64,000 bases of DNA, taken from positions 35,752 through 99,751 of the forward strand of contig CACXHY010000008.1 in the NCBI GenBank assembly GCA_902767565.1. Reading direction: 5' to 3'. This stretch comes from an uncultured Eubacteriales bacterium. GTDB taxonomy: Bacteria > Bacillota > Clostridia > Christensenellales > Aristaeellaceae. Position numbers and translations under genes: made by a program. This document shows positions 1 through 9,792 of the stretch, in pieces (the stretch's first letter is position 1; the number at the start of each line of letters is the position of its first letter). The notes under the pieces were generated by a model. It had not been told where the DNA came from. It saw nothing but the letters and a program-made list of their open reading frames with translations, and did not search any database.

Positions 1-1
1 C

Positions 2-535
2 GCCCTGCAGTACACGGAGATCACCGCCCCCATGGTGCAGAGCGGTTCCACGGGGCTTCTGCTCCCGGACAGCCGCGCCTTCGCCGTCAGCGGGGACACG
101 GACAACTATGTGGTGACGGATGCGGTGCTCTCCTCCGGCAGCGGCTCCTACCTGGTGCCCTATGCCCGGGCCAGCGGAGACGGCACGGCGCGGGCGGACA
201 CGGACGAGGGCGGTCCCTTTGCCCTGGCCCTTCTCAGCAAGCGCGTCACGGAGGACGGCTATGCCTCCATCTCCCGGGCCTTCATCATCGGCTCCTCTCC
301 CGCTCTGACCGACGCATCGGTCTACGCCCGCACCGACACGCAGGAATTCATCCTCCGGATCACCGACACGCTCTTCGGACATCCTTCGACCGATGTGGGC
401 ATCATGGCCAAGGACGCGGTGCGCCCTCAGCTCTCCGCCCGATCCCACGGAGCGGGGACTCTGGCGGTCTTCATGCTGCCCGCGGCCGTGGCCGCTGCCG
501 CCGTGGTGGTGCTGAGCGCGAGGAAGCGGAAGTGA
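2..535 (+). CDS. C-terminal part of a membrane-anchored protein, GldG-like (5' end outside window)
   Basis: The reading frame is open from the first bases of the window, so the ATG at 32 is probably internal and the gene is truncated by the window edge. About 177 residues are visible: a soluble domain, one hydrophobic segment rich in Ala and Val near the C-terminus, and a positively charged ARKRK tail. This topology, with a C-terminal anchor and short basic cytoplasmic end, resembles the GldG-like auxiliary component of ABC-2 export systems (DUF4350/Gldg families). The rest of the gene and any ABC partners lie upstream. The family assignment is tentative; the truncation is directly visible. 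Confidence 0.55.
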   Translation, partial: ALQYTEITAPMVQSGSTGLLLPDSRAFAVSGDTDNYVVTDAVLSSGSGSYLVPYARASGDGTARADTDEGGPFALALLSKRVTEDGYASISRAFIIGSSPALTDASVYARTDTQEFILRITDTLFGHPSTDVGIMAKDAVRPQLSARSHGAGTLAVFMLPAAVAAAAVVVLSARKRK

Positions 536-615
536 CCCGCCGGACCGCCGCGGTTCCGTCAATCCGTGCGTAACGTTCCGCTATTCTGCGGATAGTGCGG
601 AAGGGCGAAAGATGC

Positions 616-621
616 TATACT
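616..621 (+). promoter_or_regulatory. Possible -10 box upstream of the MsmX-type gene
   Basis: TATACT lies 64 bases before the ATG at 680. No good -35 hexamer is visible 16-18 bases upstream, so this is a weak call. Confidence 0.3.
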
Positions 622-679
622 CGCCACAATGGGAAAAAGGGCAAAAGCCCCCCTCATCAACGATCAGGAGGAATGCACC

Positions 680-1813
680 ATGGCAAGCGTATCCCTGCAG
701 CACATTTACAAGGTATACCAGGGCGGCGTCACCGCCGTTTCCGACTTCTGCCTCGACATCGAAGACAAGGAATTCATCGTGCTGGTCGGCCCCTCCGGCT
801 GCGGCAAGTCCACCACCCTGCGCATGGTCGCCGGTCTGGAAGAGATCTCCGACGGCGAGCTCTATATCGGCGACAAACTGGTCAACGACGTGGCCCCCAA
901 GGACCGCGACATCGCCATGGTGTTCCAGAACTACGCCCTGTATCCCCACATGACCGTGTATGACAACATGGCGTTCGGTCTGAAGCTGCGCAAGACCCCC
1001 AAGGACGAGATCAAGCGCCGCGTGGAGGAAGCCGCCCGTATCCTGGACATCTCCCACCTGCTCAACCGCAAGCCCAAGGCTCTTTCCGGCGGTCAGCGCC
1101 AGCGCGTCGCTCTGGGCCGCGCCATCGTCCGTGAGCCCCTGGTGTTCCTCTTCGACGAGCCGCTGTCCAACCTGGACGCCAAGCTGCGCGTTGCCATGAG
1201 AACCGAGATCACCAAGCTGCACAACCGCCTGGAGACCACCTTCATCTACGTGACCCACGACCAGACCGAGGCCATGACCATGGCCAGCCGCATCGTGGTC
1301 ATGAAGGACGGCGTCGTGCAGCAGGTGGACACGCCCCAGAACCTCTACGACTATCCGATCAACGAGTTCGTGGCCGGCTTCATCGGCAGCCCCCAGATGA
1401 ACTTCTTCAACGTGACCCTCAAGCGCGAGGGCCAGGACATCGTGGCCGTCTTCGGCGATGACCAGGAAGAGAACAAGATCGTCATCCCCGGCTACAAGGT
1501 CGCCAAGTTTGTGGACGAGTCCGTCGTGGGCAAGGACGTGGTCATGGGCATCCGTCCCGAGGATATCGACGACAGCCCCGAGGCGCTGGAGAAGTTCCCG
1601 GACGCCACCATCAAGGTGAACGTTGAAGTCACCGAGCAGATGGGCTCCGAGACCTACCTGTACCTGACCACCGCCGGCAAGAGCGGCAACATCATCGCGC
1701 GCGTGGATCCCCGTACGCCCAGCCGCCGCGGCGACCAGATCCGCGTGGCCTTCGACGTGGAGCATCTCCACTTCTTCGACAAGGACACCGAAGTCACCCT
1801 GCTCAACCGCTGA
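680..1813 (+). CDS. msmX: Sugar ABC transporter ATP-binding protein, MsmX/UgpC type
   Basis: A 377-residue ATPase that energises carbohydrate ABC importers at the inner face of the membrane. Walker [10 protein letters not shown] is at residues 37-45, the signature LSGGQ at 135-139, Walker B ending FDEP at 158-161, and a THDQ H-loop follows. The C-terminal third has the TOBE/MalK regulatory fold typical of the family, and total length is normal. The start at 680 is chosen because AGGAGGA sits at 667-672; the longer frame from 629 would place that site inside the gene. No permease or binding-protein genes are adjacent, which fits the known role of MsmX as a shared ATPase serving several sugar importers encoded elsewhere. 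Confidence 0.93.
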   Translation: MASVSLQHIYKVYQGGVTAVSDFCLDIEDKEFIVLVGPSGCGKSTTLRMVAGLEEISDGELYIGDKLVNDVAPKDRDIAMVFQNYALYPHMTVYDNMAFGLKLRKTPKDEIKRRVEEAARILDISHLLNRKPKALSGGQRQRVALGRAIVREPLVFLFDEPLSNLDAKLRVAMRTEITKLHNRLETTFIYVTHDQTEAMTMASRIVVMKDGVVQQVDTPQNLYDYPINEFVAGFIGSPQMNFFNVTLKREGQDIVAVFGDDQEENKIVIPGYKVAKFVDESVVGKDVVMGIRPEDIDDSPEALEKFPDATIKVNVEVTEQMGSETYLYLTTAGKSGNIIARVDPRTPSRRGDQIRVAFDVEHLHFFDKDTEVTLLNR

Positions 1814-1823
1814 TCCGATCCAT

Positions 1824-1856
1824 GCAGGAGACCGTATGACGTGTCTCCTGCTTTTT
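1824..1856 (+). terminator. Intrinsic terminator after the MsmX-type gene
   Basis: A perfect 9-bp stem (GCAGGAGAC at 1824-1832 with GTCTCCTGC at 1843-1851) is followed by TTTTT at 1852-1856. Confidence 0.85.
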
Positions 1857-1888
1857 GTTCACATGACCCTTTAAGGAGGTAACGCATC

Positions 1889-2410
1889 ATGAAGAAGCTT
1901 GTCTGCATCCTGTCCGTCCTCGCTCTGGTCCTGTCCGTCGGCGCCGCGTGGGCCGATCAGGCGACCCCGGAGCCTCAGTTCGAGGCCACCCGCAGGTTCA
2001 TCAGCCTGGTGGAAAAGAACGGAATGTACTACACCTATCAGGGCGTCACCGAGTCCGGCGCCGATCTGGTCACCATGAGTTACACCGGGTTCGTGGTCCG
2101 GATCTATTTCCGGTCGGACGGTCATTACGCCGAAGTCCTGGTCTTTGACCTGATCGTTTATAACGACGCCGACCTGCCGGCGGTGCTGAGCGCCTGCAAC
2201 GAGCTCAACAGCACCTACCGCTTCTGCAGTTTCTACGCCAACGCGCAGTACCACGGCGTCGATGCCCGCTGCGACCTGATCTTCGGCGAGGCCGGCACAC
2301 CGGAGCAGGCGGCCTATATCACGCTTGAGGCAGTCCAGCGCGTGGCCAACATCGTGCGTGAGGGCCTGCCGAGCCTGACCCCCTACAACACCGCCGAGTC
2401 GGCTCAGTAA
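1889..2410 (+). CDS. Small secreted protein of unknown function
   Basis: 173 residues. The first 22 form a clear signal peptide: basic MKK, a Leu/Val-rich core, then a likely cleavage near AWA-D. There is no lipobox cysteine, so release to the exterior or wall is expected. The mature part is acidic and aromatic with no motif I recognise. An excellent AAGGAGGT site lies 9 bases before the ATG. It follows the terminator at 1824-1856, so it probably has its own promoter, but none is obvious in the short gap. It is followed directly by an inverted-repeat element. Confidence 0.75.
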   Translation: MKKLVCILSVLALVLSVGAAWADQATPEPQFEATRRFISLVEKNGMYYTYQGVTESGADLVTMSYTGFVVRIYFRSDGHYAEVLVFDLIVYNDADLPAVLSACNELNSTYRFCSFYANAQYHGVDARCDLIFGEAGTPEQAAYITLEAVQRVANIVREGLPSLTPYNTAESAQ

Positions 2411-2419
2411 AGCTCCGTT

Positions 2420-2574
2420 GTGACTGTTCACCCCACCGGGAGGGGGAGGAGAGATCGCGCTGGCCGGGGGACGCTCCCGCGGAGGGCAGGCATGGGAAGC
2501 GACCCGGTCTCTCCTGGAATGGCGTCTTCGGGTGCGCCTCTCGCCGCCCAACCGCACGAAGGGTGAATAGTAAC
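2420..2574. repeat. MITE-like inverted-repeat element, copy 1
   Basis: A 155-bp GC-rich non-coding block bounded by imperfect terminal inverted repeats: GTGACTGTTCACCC at 2420-2433 and GGGTGAATAGTAAC at 2561-2574 (12 of 14 positions complementary). The interior can fold: GGAGGAGAGA near 2446 is complementary to TCTCTCCT near 2510. It shares its ends and a GGGGGAGGAGAGA...GCATGG core with the element at 50536-50748. No transposase is encoded, so any mobility would depend on an enzyme in trans. Confidence 0.55.
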
Positions 2575-2613
2575 GCTCCGTTTCCCCGTTCCCGCACAAA
2601 TTTGCATTTTCCC

Positions 2614-2642
2614 TTGCAAAGCCCGGGCAAAAGGCGTATAAT
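2614..2642 (+). promoter_or_regulatory. Sigma-A promoter of xpt
   Basis: TTGCAA at 2614-2619, a 17-bp spacer, and TATAAT at 2637-2642. The expected transcript starts about 40 bases before the xpt ATG, which leaves no room for a purine riboswitch. Confidence 0.85.
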
Positions 2643-2689
2643 AATAGCTGTAACCTGCCGAATGTTCGGGTTTTTGAACGGAGGATCCG

Positions 2690-3268
2690 ATGAAGGAACT
2701 CAAAGAGGCCATTCTGAAGTACGGTGTCGGGATCGGCGACAGCATCGTGAAGGTGGACAGTTTTCTGAACCACCGCATCGATGTGGAGCTCTCCACCCTG
2801 ATGGGCAGGGACATCGCGGCTCATTTTACCGGAAAGCAGATCGACATCGTGCTGACGGTGGAATCCAGCGGCATCGCCGTGGCCATGACCACCGCCCAGG
2901 CGCTCGGGAACATCCCCGTGGTATTCGCCCGCAAGAGCACTTCGCTCAATGTGGGCCCGGACGTATATACGGCACAGGTCTACTCCTTCACCCGGCAGGT
3001 GCTGAACACCATCCGCGTCAGCAAGGCCTACCTCCCGGCGGGGAGCCGGGTGCTGGTGGTGGACGACTTCCTGGCCAACGGCGCTGCCATCGAGGGCATG
3101 CGCGACATCCTGACCCAGGCCGGCTGTGAGCTGGCCGGCGCCGCCGTATGTGTGGAGAAGGGCTTCCAGGCGGGCGGCAGCAGACTGCGTGCCTCAGGCA
3201 TCGACCTCTATTCCCTGGCCATCGTGGATGGCATCGACAACGGAAAGATCCTCCTGCGCGAGGACTGA
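2690..3268 (+). CDS. xpt: Xanthine phosphoribosyltransferase
   Basis: A cytosolic purine-salvage enzyme converting xanthine plus PRPP to XMP. The 192-residue length is normal. The type I PRTase PRPP loop is at residues 121-133 (VLVVDDFLANGAA), with the acidic pair DD and the small-residue turn intact. The N-terminal part and the glycine-rich segment around VESSGIAVA match the Xpt subfamily rather than Hpt or Apt. A GGAGG site is 7 bases before the ATG. The gene is monocistronic between a strong promoter at 2614 and the secA promoter at 3457. No pbuX permease gene follows, although the two are often paired in Firmicutes. Confidence 0.93.
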   Translation: MKELKEAILKYGVGIGDSIVKVDSFLNHRIDVELSTLMGRDIAAHFTGKQIDIVLTVESSGIAVAMTTAQALGNIPVVFARKSTSLNVGPDVYTAQVYSFTRQVLNTIRVSKAYLPAGSRVLVVDDFLANGAAIEGMRDILTQAGCELAGAAVCVEKGFQAGGSRLRASGIDLYSLAIVDGIDNGKILLRED

Positions 3269-3360
3269 ACCGTTTCACCCGGGATCGGGACGGGCCGCGC
3301 CTTCGGGCCGCGGGACCCAACCGGGTGTGGACCCGAAAACGTGGACTGCGGTGACCTTGT

Positions 3361-3388
3361 CTGATCGGCTGCCCGCACAGCCGGTCAG
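3361..3388. other. Hairpin in the xpt-secA gap
   Basis: CTGATCGGCTG at 3361-3371 pairs with CAGCCGGTCAG at 3378-3388 (one wobble). It lies 3' of xpt and upstream of the secA promoter, so it is not in secA mRNA. No T-run follows; it may stabilise or end the xpt transcript. Nothing else is visible between 3269 and 3456. Confidence 0.4.
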
Positions 3389-3456
3389 GTGACCGGAGCT
3401 GCAATCCATGTTTTTTTGCGCCCTGCCCTCATCCGGAAAGGCCCGTTTGCCGATTG

Positions 3457-3485
3457 TTGCAATCTTACCTCCGCTATGGTATAAT
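3457..3485 (+). promoter_or_regulatory. Sigma-A promoter of the secA operon
   Basis: TTGCAA at 3457-3462, a 17-bp spacer, and TATAAT at 3480-3485. The arrangement is the same as at xpt. Confidence 0.87.
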
Positions 3486-3541
3486 GTAGGTTGTGCTGGT
3501 ATGCGCACCGGCGCACTGAATGACAAGGAGAGAATCATCCC

Positions 3542-6337
3542 ATGCTTGATTTCATCAAGAAACTCCTGGGCGGATCCAATGATGCACAGCTGAAAAAGCT
3601 GGACAAAACCGTCAACGCGATCCTGGCGCTGGAGGACGAATACAAAGCCATGACCGACGAGGAGCTCCGGGCCAAGACCGCGGAGTTCCGGGAGCGTCTC
3701 CGGAACGGCGAGACCGAGGACGACATCCTGCCCGAGGCTTTTGCCGCCATCCGCGAGGCCGACGACCGGATCCTGGGTCTGCGGCCCTATAAGGTGCAGC
3801 TGATCGGCGGCATCGTCCTGCATCAGGGGCGCATCGCCGAGATGAAGACCGGCGAGGGCAAGACCCTGGTCGCCACCCTTCCCTCCTACCTGAACGCCCT
3901 TTCGGGCAAGGGCGTGCACGTAGTCACCGTCAACGACTACCTGGCCCGCCGCGACAGCGAGTGGATGGGCAAGGTCCACCGCTTCATGGGGCTCACCGTG
4001 GGCCTGATCGTCCACGATCTGGACGCCGACGAGCGCCGTGCCGCCTACGCCTGCGACATCACCTACGGCACCAACAACGAGCTTGGTTTCGACTACCTGC
4101 GGGACAACATGGTCATCCGCAAAAAGAACCTGGTGCAGCGGGGCCATCACTTCGCCATCGTGGACGAGGTGGACTCCATCCTGGTGGACGAGGCCAGGAC
4201 GCCGCTGATCATTTCCGGCCAGGGCGAGAAGTCTACGGACCTGTATCAGCGGGTGGACGCCGTGGTCTGCGGCCTTCGCGCCGAGACCGACTACACGGTG
4301 GACGAGAAGAAGAAGACCGTGGCGCTCACCGACGAAGGCGCCCAGAAGGTGGAACGCGCCTTCCGGATCGACAACATCAACGACGCGGACAACGCCGAGC
4401 TGAACCACCACGTCCACTGCGCCCTGCGGGCCCATTCCCTGATGAAGCGGGACGTGGACTATGTGGTCAAGGACGGCCAAGTCATCATCGTGGATGAGTT
4501 CACCGGCCGCCTGATGATCGGCCGCCGTTACTCCGAGGGCCTCCACCAGGCGATCGAGGCCAAGGAGCATGTGAAGGTGGAGCGGGAGAGCAAGACGCTG
4601 GCCACCATCACGTTCCAGAACTATTTCCGCATGTACGAGAACCTCTGCGGCATGACCGGCACCGCCAAAACCGAGGAAGACGAGTTCCGCGCCATCTACA
4701 ACCTCGACGTGGTGCAGATCCCCACCAACCGCCCCAACATCCGCAAGGATCTGGACGATGTGGTGTTCAAGAACAAGCAGGCCAAGTTCAACGCGGTCGT
4801 GGAGGAGATCGTCCGCCGCCACGCCACCGGCCAGCCCCTGCTGGTAGGCACCATCACGGTGGAAACCAGCGAGATGCTCTCCGGCATGCTGAAGCGCCGG
4901 GGCGTCGAACACGAAGTCCTCAACGCCAAGAACCACGCCCGGGAGGCTGAGATCGTGGCCCAGGCAGGCCACTGGGGCGCGGTCACCATCGCCACCAACA
5001 TGGCGGGCCGCGGCACCGACATCCTGCTGGGCGGCAACCCCGAATACCTGGCCAGGCGCGCCATGCGGCAGGAAGGCTACGAGGACGAGGTGATCGAGGC
5101 AGCCGTCGGTCACAACGAGAACGTGGCCCAGGAGATCCTCGACGCCCGGGCCCATTACAACGAACTGTACAACGATTTCAAGAAGGAGACCGACGCCGAG
5201 CATGAGCGGGTGCTGCAGACGGGCGGCCTGCACATCATCGGCACCGAGCGGCACGAGTCCCGCCGTATCGACAATCAGCTGCGCGGCCGTGCCGGCCGTC
5301 AGGGCGACCCGGGCTCCACGCAGTTCATCATCTCCCTGGAGGACGATCTACTGCGGCTCTTCGGCTCCGAACGCATCTCCGGCATGGTGGACCGTCTCGG
5401 CATGAAGGACGACGAGCCGCTTCAGGCGGGCATCCTCACACGGCAGATCGAGTCCGCCCAGAAGCGGGTGGAGGGCCGCAACTTCGAGACCCGCAAGAAC
5501 GTGCTGGAATACGACAACGTCATGAACCGCCAGCGCGAGGTCATCTACGGGCAGCGCCGCCGGGTGCTGCTGGGCGAGGACGTGCGGGAGAACGTGCTGG
5601 GCATGGCGGACAAACTCATCGACGCCGCCATCGACCGCGAATGCGCCTCCGACGAGAGCGCCGAGTGGGCTTTGCATCAGTTCAACCCCTATGTGGAGAA
5701 CCTCTGCATCCACCACGGCTTTATGGACAGTCACCGCTACCTCGTCGACAACGAGGACAAGGCAGCCCTGGCGGAAGCGCTGAAGGAGGACGCGCGCACG
5801 CTCTACGCCGAGCGGGAGCAGGTCCTGACCGAGCTGGGCATCGACATGCGCGAGTTTGAGCGCGTGATGCTCCTGCGCTCCGTGGACCGCCGCTGGATGG
5901 ATCACATCGACGCCATGCAGGTGCTGCGGGACGGCATCGGCTACCGGGCCTATTCCGGCGCGAACCCCGTCACCGAGTACCAGATCGAGGCCGGACACAT
6001 GTTTGAGGAACTGAACTTCCTCATCCGGGAGGACACCGTCCGGGCCATCTATCAGGCCAAGGTGGAGCGCACCCCCGAACCCGTGCAGCAGGCAAAGGCC
6101 ACCGCCGAGAACAATCCCGGCGAGCAGTCCCAGCGCCGGGTCGGGCCGGCACTCCTCAACCGCAAAGTCATGCAGAACCTGAACCGCCCCGTGGCCACCG
6201 CCAGCCCCACCGGCCCGCAGGGGCCCCGCAGGGTCAGCGCCATGGCCAAGGTCGGGCGCAACGATCCCTGCCCCTGCGGCAGCGGCAAGAAATTCAAGAA
6301 CTGCCACGGCAGAGCGGACGCCGAGTCCGAGAACTGA
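3542..6337 (+). CDS. secA: Preprotein translocase ATPase SecA
   Basis: The 931-residue motor that drives unfolded preproteins through SecYEG. The nucleotide-binding motif MKTGEGKT is at residues 101-108, and the DEAD-type motif runs into the [15 protein letters not shown] region near residue 210. The second helicase domain carries [10 protein letters not shown] and the [11 protein letters not shown] motif. The C-terminal SEC-C zinc-binding tail (CPCGSG...KNCH) is complete, which suggests SecB-like or ribosome/lipid contact. AAGGAGAG lies 9 bases before the ATG. It heads a cluster with a secreted DUF6273 protein and prfB with gaps of 22 and 48 bases, so they are probably co-transcribed. The region between residues 830 and 905 is a variable linker. 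Confidence 0.98.
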   Translation: MLDFIKKLLGGSNDAQLKKLDKTVNAILALEDEYKAMTDEELRAKTAEFRERLRNGETEDDILPEAFAAIREADDRILGLRPYKVQLIGGIVLHQGRIAEMKTGEGKTLVATLPSYLNALSGKGVHVVTVNDYLARRDSEWMGKVHRFMGLTVGLIVHDLDADERRAAYACDITYGTNNELGFDYLRDNMVIRKKNLVQRGHHFAIVDEVDSILVDEARTPLIISGQGEKSTDLYQRVDAVVCGLRAETDYTVDEKKKTVALTDEGAQKVERAFRIDNINDADNAELNHHVHCALRAHSLMKRDVDYVVKDGQVIIVDEFTGRLMIGRRYSEGLHQAIEAKEHVKVERESKTLATITFQNYFRMYENLCGMTGTAKTEEDEFRAIYNLDVVQIPTNRPNIRKDLDDVVFKNKQAKFNAVVEEIVRRHATGQPLLVGTITVETSEMLSGMLKRRGVEHEVLNAKNHAREAEIVAQAGHWGAVTIATNMAGRGTDILLGGNPEYLARRAMRQEGYEDEVIEAAVGHNENVAQEILDARAHYNELYNDFKKETDAEHERVLQTGGLHIIGTERHESRRIDNQLRGRAGRQGDPGSTQFIISLEDDLLRLFGSERISGMVDRLGMKDDEPLQAGILTRQIESAQKRVEGRNFETRKNVLEYDNVMNRQREVIYGQRRRVLLGEDVRENVLGMADKLIDAAIDRECASDESAEWALHQFNPYVENLCIHHGFMDSHRYLVDNEDKAALAEALKEDARTLYAEREQVLTELGIDMREFERVMLLRSVDRRWMDHIDAMQVLRDGIGYRAYSGANPVTEYQIEAGHMFEELNFLIREDTVRAIYQAKVERTPEPVQQAKATAENNPGEQSQRRVGPALLNRKVMQNLNRPVATASPTGPQGPRRVSAMAKVGRNDPCPCGSGKKFKNCHGRADAESEN

Positions 6338-6359
6338 TCCCGCGAGGAGGAAAGCGCCG

Positions 6360-7952
6360 ATGAAACGCAAGCTGTGCACCCTGCTGGCCTTGATCGCCCT
6401 GCTCAACTGCTTTGCCCTGACCGCACCGGCCGAAGAGGGCATCACGGTGATGCCTCTTGCGGAAGGCTGCGTTCCCGTGGAGGTGCTCGCCGCCGTCGCC
6501 ACCTATGCGATCATGGAGGGCCAGGCGCTGGACCAGAGTTCCGTCGCCATGACCGACTCCGCCCTGACGGCGGACTGCGGGATCTTCACCATCCGCGTGG
6601 ACTACAGCGGCAGCTACGCCAGCGGGATCACCATCTCCTCCGCCTATCTTGACGCGGAATACGCCCGGACCATGGGCGTGATCTTCGGAAAGGTCTGCGC
6701 GGGGTACGGCGGCTTTGACGATGCGGATCAGCTGCTGGTGGGCCTGGACTTCAACGCCTTTAACTCCCTGACCATGTCCTCCCAGACGCTGGTGCAGGGG
6801 GATTACAAGATCGTGCTGCGGGTGGCGCCGGATGATCCCAGACCCTACCAGCTGACGCTCGCGCTGCTGAAGCCCCTGTCGGAGCCGGCGGTGCTTCTTG
6901 ATGCCTCCGGCATCCTCAAGGCCATGGATCCCGATCTGTCCGCGTCCTTTGCATTCACCGCCGGGAACGATCCCAACGGCCGCCTGGGCAGGGAGGGCGA
7001 GTATACCTCCAAAGTGAACTTCGGCCTGACCTCCGTGGATCCCAAGGCCGTGTCCGACGTTTCCCTTCTTGTGTCCAGCGGCGGCTCCATCGAGGTTTTC
7101 GGCAGCACCGGGGACGCCATCAGCCGGGCCTCCTATGTCAGCGGCGTACAGCTTCAGGTCAACGGCAAGCAGGAGATCGTCATCGCCTACGGCTGCGCGG
7201 TCCTGCGCCTCTCCCCCGATCTGGACGCGGAGGAAGCCGGGCTGCTGATCGGCCGGTTCATTGCCGCCGTCCGCGGCGGCGCGGCCCCGCAGCAGGCGGC
7301 AGCCCCTGCGGCAACCCCCGCACCGACGCCCGGACCCACGGCCACACCGGCGCCGGCGATATCCCTGAAGGCGGGCGATATCGTCACCTTCGGCCGCTAC
7401 GAGCAGGACAATGTCCCGGCCAACGGCCGCGAGCCCATCGAATGGATCGTCCTGAAGACCGAGGATGACCGGGTGATGCTGGTATCCCGCTACGTGCTGG
7501 ATGTGTACAACACCTACTGGGGCTCGCCCACCTGGGACAAGTCCACCCTGCGCACCTGGATGAACGGCACCTTCCTCAATACCGCCTTCAGCGAGCAGGA
7601 GCAGAAAGCCCTGGTCACCGTGACCGTGACGGCGGACAAGAACCCCAACTACTCCTCCGACCCGGGCGCGGACACGCAGGACAAGGTCTACTGCCTGTCC
7701 TATGTGGAAGCGAACACCCTGCTGACCAACAGCCAGCGCCGGACCGCCCCCACCGACTATGCCCGGGTGACCGGCAAAGTCTATGTGGAGAGCAACGGCT
7801 GCTGCTACTGGTGGCTGCGCTCCCCCGGCCGGCCCAAGTGCGGCGCGGCCATCGTGTGCGCCGACGGCAGCTATGACTACGACGCTTCCTACGACGGCTT
7901 CTGCTACGGCGTCCGCCCGGTGATCTGGGTGGATCTGACCCAGTTCAACTGA
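6360..7952 (+). CDS. Secreted protein with C-terminal DUF6273 domain
   Basis: 530 residues. A signal peptide occupies roughly residues 1-23 with cleavage near TAPA. Residues about 24-310 form a domain I do not recognise. A Pro/Thr/Ala linker (about 312-335, PAPTPGPTATPAP-like) separates it from a C-terminal DUF6273 domain, recognised by GRYEQ..., PIEWIVL, WDKSTLRTWMNGTFLNTAF, WWLRSPG and a final GVRPVIWVDL. DUF6273 is widespread in secreted proteins of gut Clostridia and resembles sulfatase-modifying-factor/C-type-lectin folds; its ligand is unknown. An AGGAGGAAA site precedes the ATG. It sits 22 bases after secA. Confidence 0.8.
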   Translation: MKRKLCTLLALIALLNCFALTAPAEEGITVMPLAEGCVPVEVLAAVATYAIMEGQALDQSSVAMTDSALTADCGIFTIRVDYSGSYASGITISSAYLDAEYARTMGVIFGKVCAGYGGFDDADQLLVGLDFNAFNSLTMSSQTLVQGDYKIVLRVAPDDPRPYQLTLALLKPLSEPAVLLDASGILKAMDPDLSASFAFTAGNDPNGRLGREGEYTSKVNFGLTSVDPKAVSDVSLLVSSGGSIEVFGSTGDAISRASYVSGVQLQVNGKQEIVIAYGCAVLRLSPDLDAEEAGLLIGRFIAAVRGGAAPQQAAAPAATPAPTPGPTATPAPAISLKAGDIVTFGRYEQDNVPANGREPIEWIVLKTEDDRVMLVSRYVLDVYNTYWGSPTWDKSTLRTWMNGTFLNTAFSEQEQKALVTVTVTADKNPNYSSDPGADTQDKVYCLSYVEANTLLTNSQRRTAPTDYARVTGKVYVESNGCCYWWLRSPGRPKCGAAIVCADGSYDYDASYDGFCYGVRPVIWVDLTQFN

Positions 7953-8000
7953 GGACCCGGGCAAACCTCCTCTGTGATCCGAAAGCGAAGGTGAAACCTC

Positions 8001-9107
8001 ATGATCGCATTTGACCAATACCGCAACGATCTCGCCGCGATCCGCAAAAGCGTGGAGTCCGCAGGCGAAGCCCTGCATGTCGACCACATGCGGGAACAGA
8101 TCGACGAGCTGACCGAAGAGATGAACCAGCCGGAATTCTGGAACGACGCCGAGCGGGCGAACCATATCAACCAGAAGCTGGGCCGCCTGAAGAACCGCCT
8201 CGCCCACTATGAAAAGCTGCTCGCCAGCGCTGATGACATCGAGGTGATGATGGAGCTGGCCCAGGACGAGGGCGACGAGGAAATGGGCGAAGAGGTCGGC
8301 ACCGAGCTGGCCGCCCTGAAGGAGAAGGCCGACGAGCTGGAGCTGGAGACCCTGATGCGGGGCACCTACGACGGCTGCAACGCCATCCTCTCCCTCCACG
8401 CCGGCGCCGGCGGGACCGAAGCCCAGGACTGGTGCCAGATGCTCTACCGCATGTATACCCGCTACTGCGAGCAGATGGGCTTCTCCGTGAAGGTGCTGGA
8501 CATCCTCGAAGGCGACGAGGCCGGCCTCAAGTCCGCCACCTTTGAGGTGGACGGCGACAACGCCTACGGTTTCCTGCGCGGCGAGAAGGGCGTGCACCGC
8601 CTGGTGCGCATCTCCCCCTTCGACGCCAATGCCCGGCGGCATACCTCCTTTGCCTCTCTGGACGTCTCTCCCATGCTGGAGGAGGACGACGGGGATATCG
8701 AGATCGACATGAAGTATGTCCGCGTGGACACCTATCACTCCTCCGGCGCCGGCGGACAGAACGTCAACAAGACCTCCTCCGCCGTCCGCATGACCTATGT
8801 CAAGGATGACGTGACCATCGTCGTGGCCTGCCAGACGGAGCGCGACCAGGTGCAGAACCGCGCCACCTGTTTAAAGATGCTGAAATCCCGCCTGCTGGAG
8901 CTCCGCGAGCGCGAGAAGGAGCAGCAGATGGCCGACATCAAGGGTGAGATGAAGAAGATCGAGTGGGGCAGCCAGATCCGCTCCTACGTCTTCCAGCCCT
9001 ACACCATGGTGAAGGATCACCGCACCGGCTACGAGGTCGGCAATATCGACGACGTGATGAACGGCAAGCTGGAGGGCTTTGTCACGGCCTATCTGAAGAT
9101 GCAGTAA
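8001..9107 (+). CDS. prfB: Peptide chain release factor 2
   Basis: Recognises UGA and UAA stop codons in the ribosomal A site and triggers peptide release. 368 residues, the normal length. The RF2-specific SPF tripeptide is at 205-207 and the catalytic GGQ loop at 251-253, in the context SSGAGGQNVNKTSSAVR. The whole protein is encoded in one frame: the slippery CUU-UGA site near codon 25 that controls RF2 synthesis in many bacteria is absent, and sense codons for A-L-H-V-D lie there. The ribosome site (GAAGGTG) is weak. It is the last gene of the secA cluster and is 16 bases from the next gene. Confidence 0.96.
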   Translation: MIAFDQYRNDLAAIRKSVESAGEALHVDHMREQIDELTEEMNQPEFWNDAERANHINQKLGRLKNRLAHYEKLLASADDIEVMMELAQDEGDEEMGEEVGTELAALKEKADELELETLMRGTYDGCNAILSLHAGAGGTEAQDWCQMLYRMYTRYCEQMGFSVKVLDILEGDEAGLKSATFEVDGDNAYGFLRGEKGVHRLVRISPFDANARRHTSFASLDVSPMLEEDDGDIEIDMKYVRVDTYHSSGAGGQNVNKTSSAVRMTYVKDDVTIVVACQTERDQVQNRATCLKMLKSRLLELREREKEQQMADIKGEMKKIEWGSQIRSYVFQPYTMVKDHRTGYEVGNIDDVMNGKLEGFVTAYLKMQ

Positions 9108-9123
9108 GCCGGGGAGGACCGAC

Positions 9124-9792
9124 ATGACCCGTCATTCCGGACTCAGCGTGTTTCTGGGCGTCCTGCTGGCCTTGTCGCTCGGCATCGGCGTTCTCGCGGG
9201 CACCCTCTGGTTCTTCGGCACCGACGCCGGCCTGCTGGAGCGATGGCTGCAGTGGGACGCGGCACCCGCCTCGGCCGGCCTGACGGAGGCCGATCACGCC
9301 CCTGTCGCCCGCCTGATCGCCGATACCATGGCAGGGCGGCAGACGGTCTTTCAGTACAGGGACCTGTTCAGTGAGCAGGCTTGGGTCCACATGCTGGACT
9401 GCGCGCCGCTGTTTGCGCTGGCCCGCACCGTGGGGCTGACCGGCTTCGGCCTCTTCTTCGCCGCGCTGATCGGCAGCTGCTTCCTGCGTTCCCCGCGCGG
9501 GACCGCCGTGGGGATGCTCGTCGGCGTGGGCGTGCTGCTGGCGGCGGCGCTGATCCTGGGAGTGTGGGGACTGATCGATTTTGACGGGCTCTTCACGGCC
9601 TTCCACCGGGTGGCCTTCCGGAACGATCTGTGGCTCTTCCCCGCGAGCGACCTGCTGATCCGGCTCATGCCCCTGCCCTTCTTCGTGCGGTACGCTGCGG
9701 CGGGCGGCGGGCTGTGGCTGGCCTGCCTGCTGGCGACGGCCGCCGTGGCGGGCCTGCTGCTGAAATACAACGGAAAGAAGATCAGATCATGA
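9124..9792 (+). CDS. TIGR01906/DUF1461 family integral membrane protein
   Basis: 222 residues with four predicted membrane segments (about 8-30, 97-117, 125-147 and 190-212). The family hallmark is the FHRVAFRN-x-LW segment followed by DLLIRLMPLPFF, just before the last membrane helix. The family is common in Firmicutes; one branch (Lit) has been linked to lipoprotein acyl transfer, but this sequence is not close enough for me to assert that. GGGGAGGACC precedes the ATG. Its stop overlaps the tsaD start in ATGA at 9789-9792, so the two are translationally coupled. Confidence 0.8.
   Translation: MTRHSGLSVFLGVLLALSLGIGVLAGTLWFFGTDAGLLERWLQWDAAPASAGLTEADHAPVARLIADTMAGRQTVFQYRDLFSEQAWVHMLDCAPLFALARTVGLTGFGLFFAALIGSCFLRSPRGTAVGMLVGVGVLLAAALILGVWGLIDFDGLFTAFHRVAFRNDLWLFPASDLLIRLMPLPFFVRYAAAGGGLWLACLLATAAVAGLLLKYNGKKIRS

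Noticed and set aside
2643..2689. Purine riboswitch before xpt
   Set aside because: The promoter leaves only about 40 bases of leader, too short for the aptamer.
3408..3593. 61-codon ORF crossing the secA promoter
   Set aside because: It spans the promoter and the secA ribosome site; no own signals.
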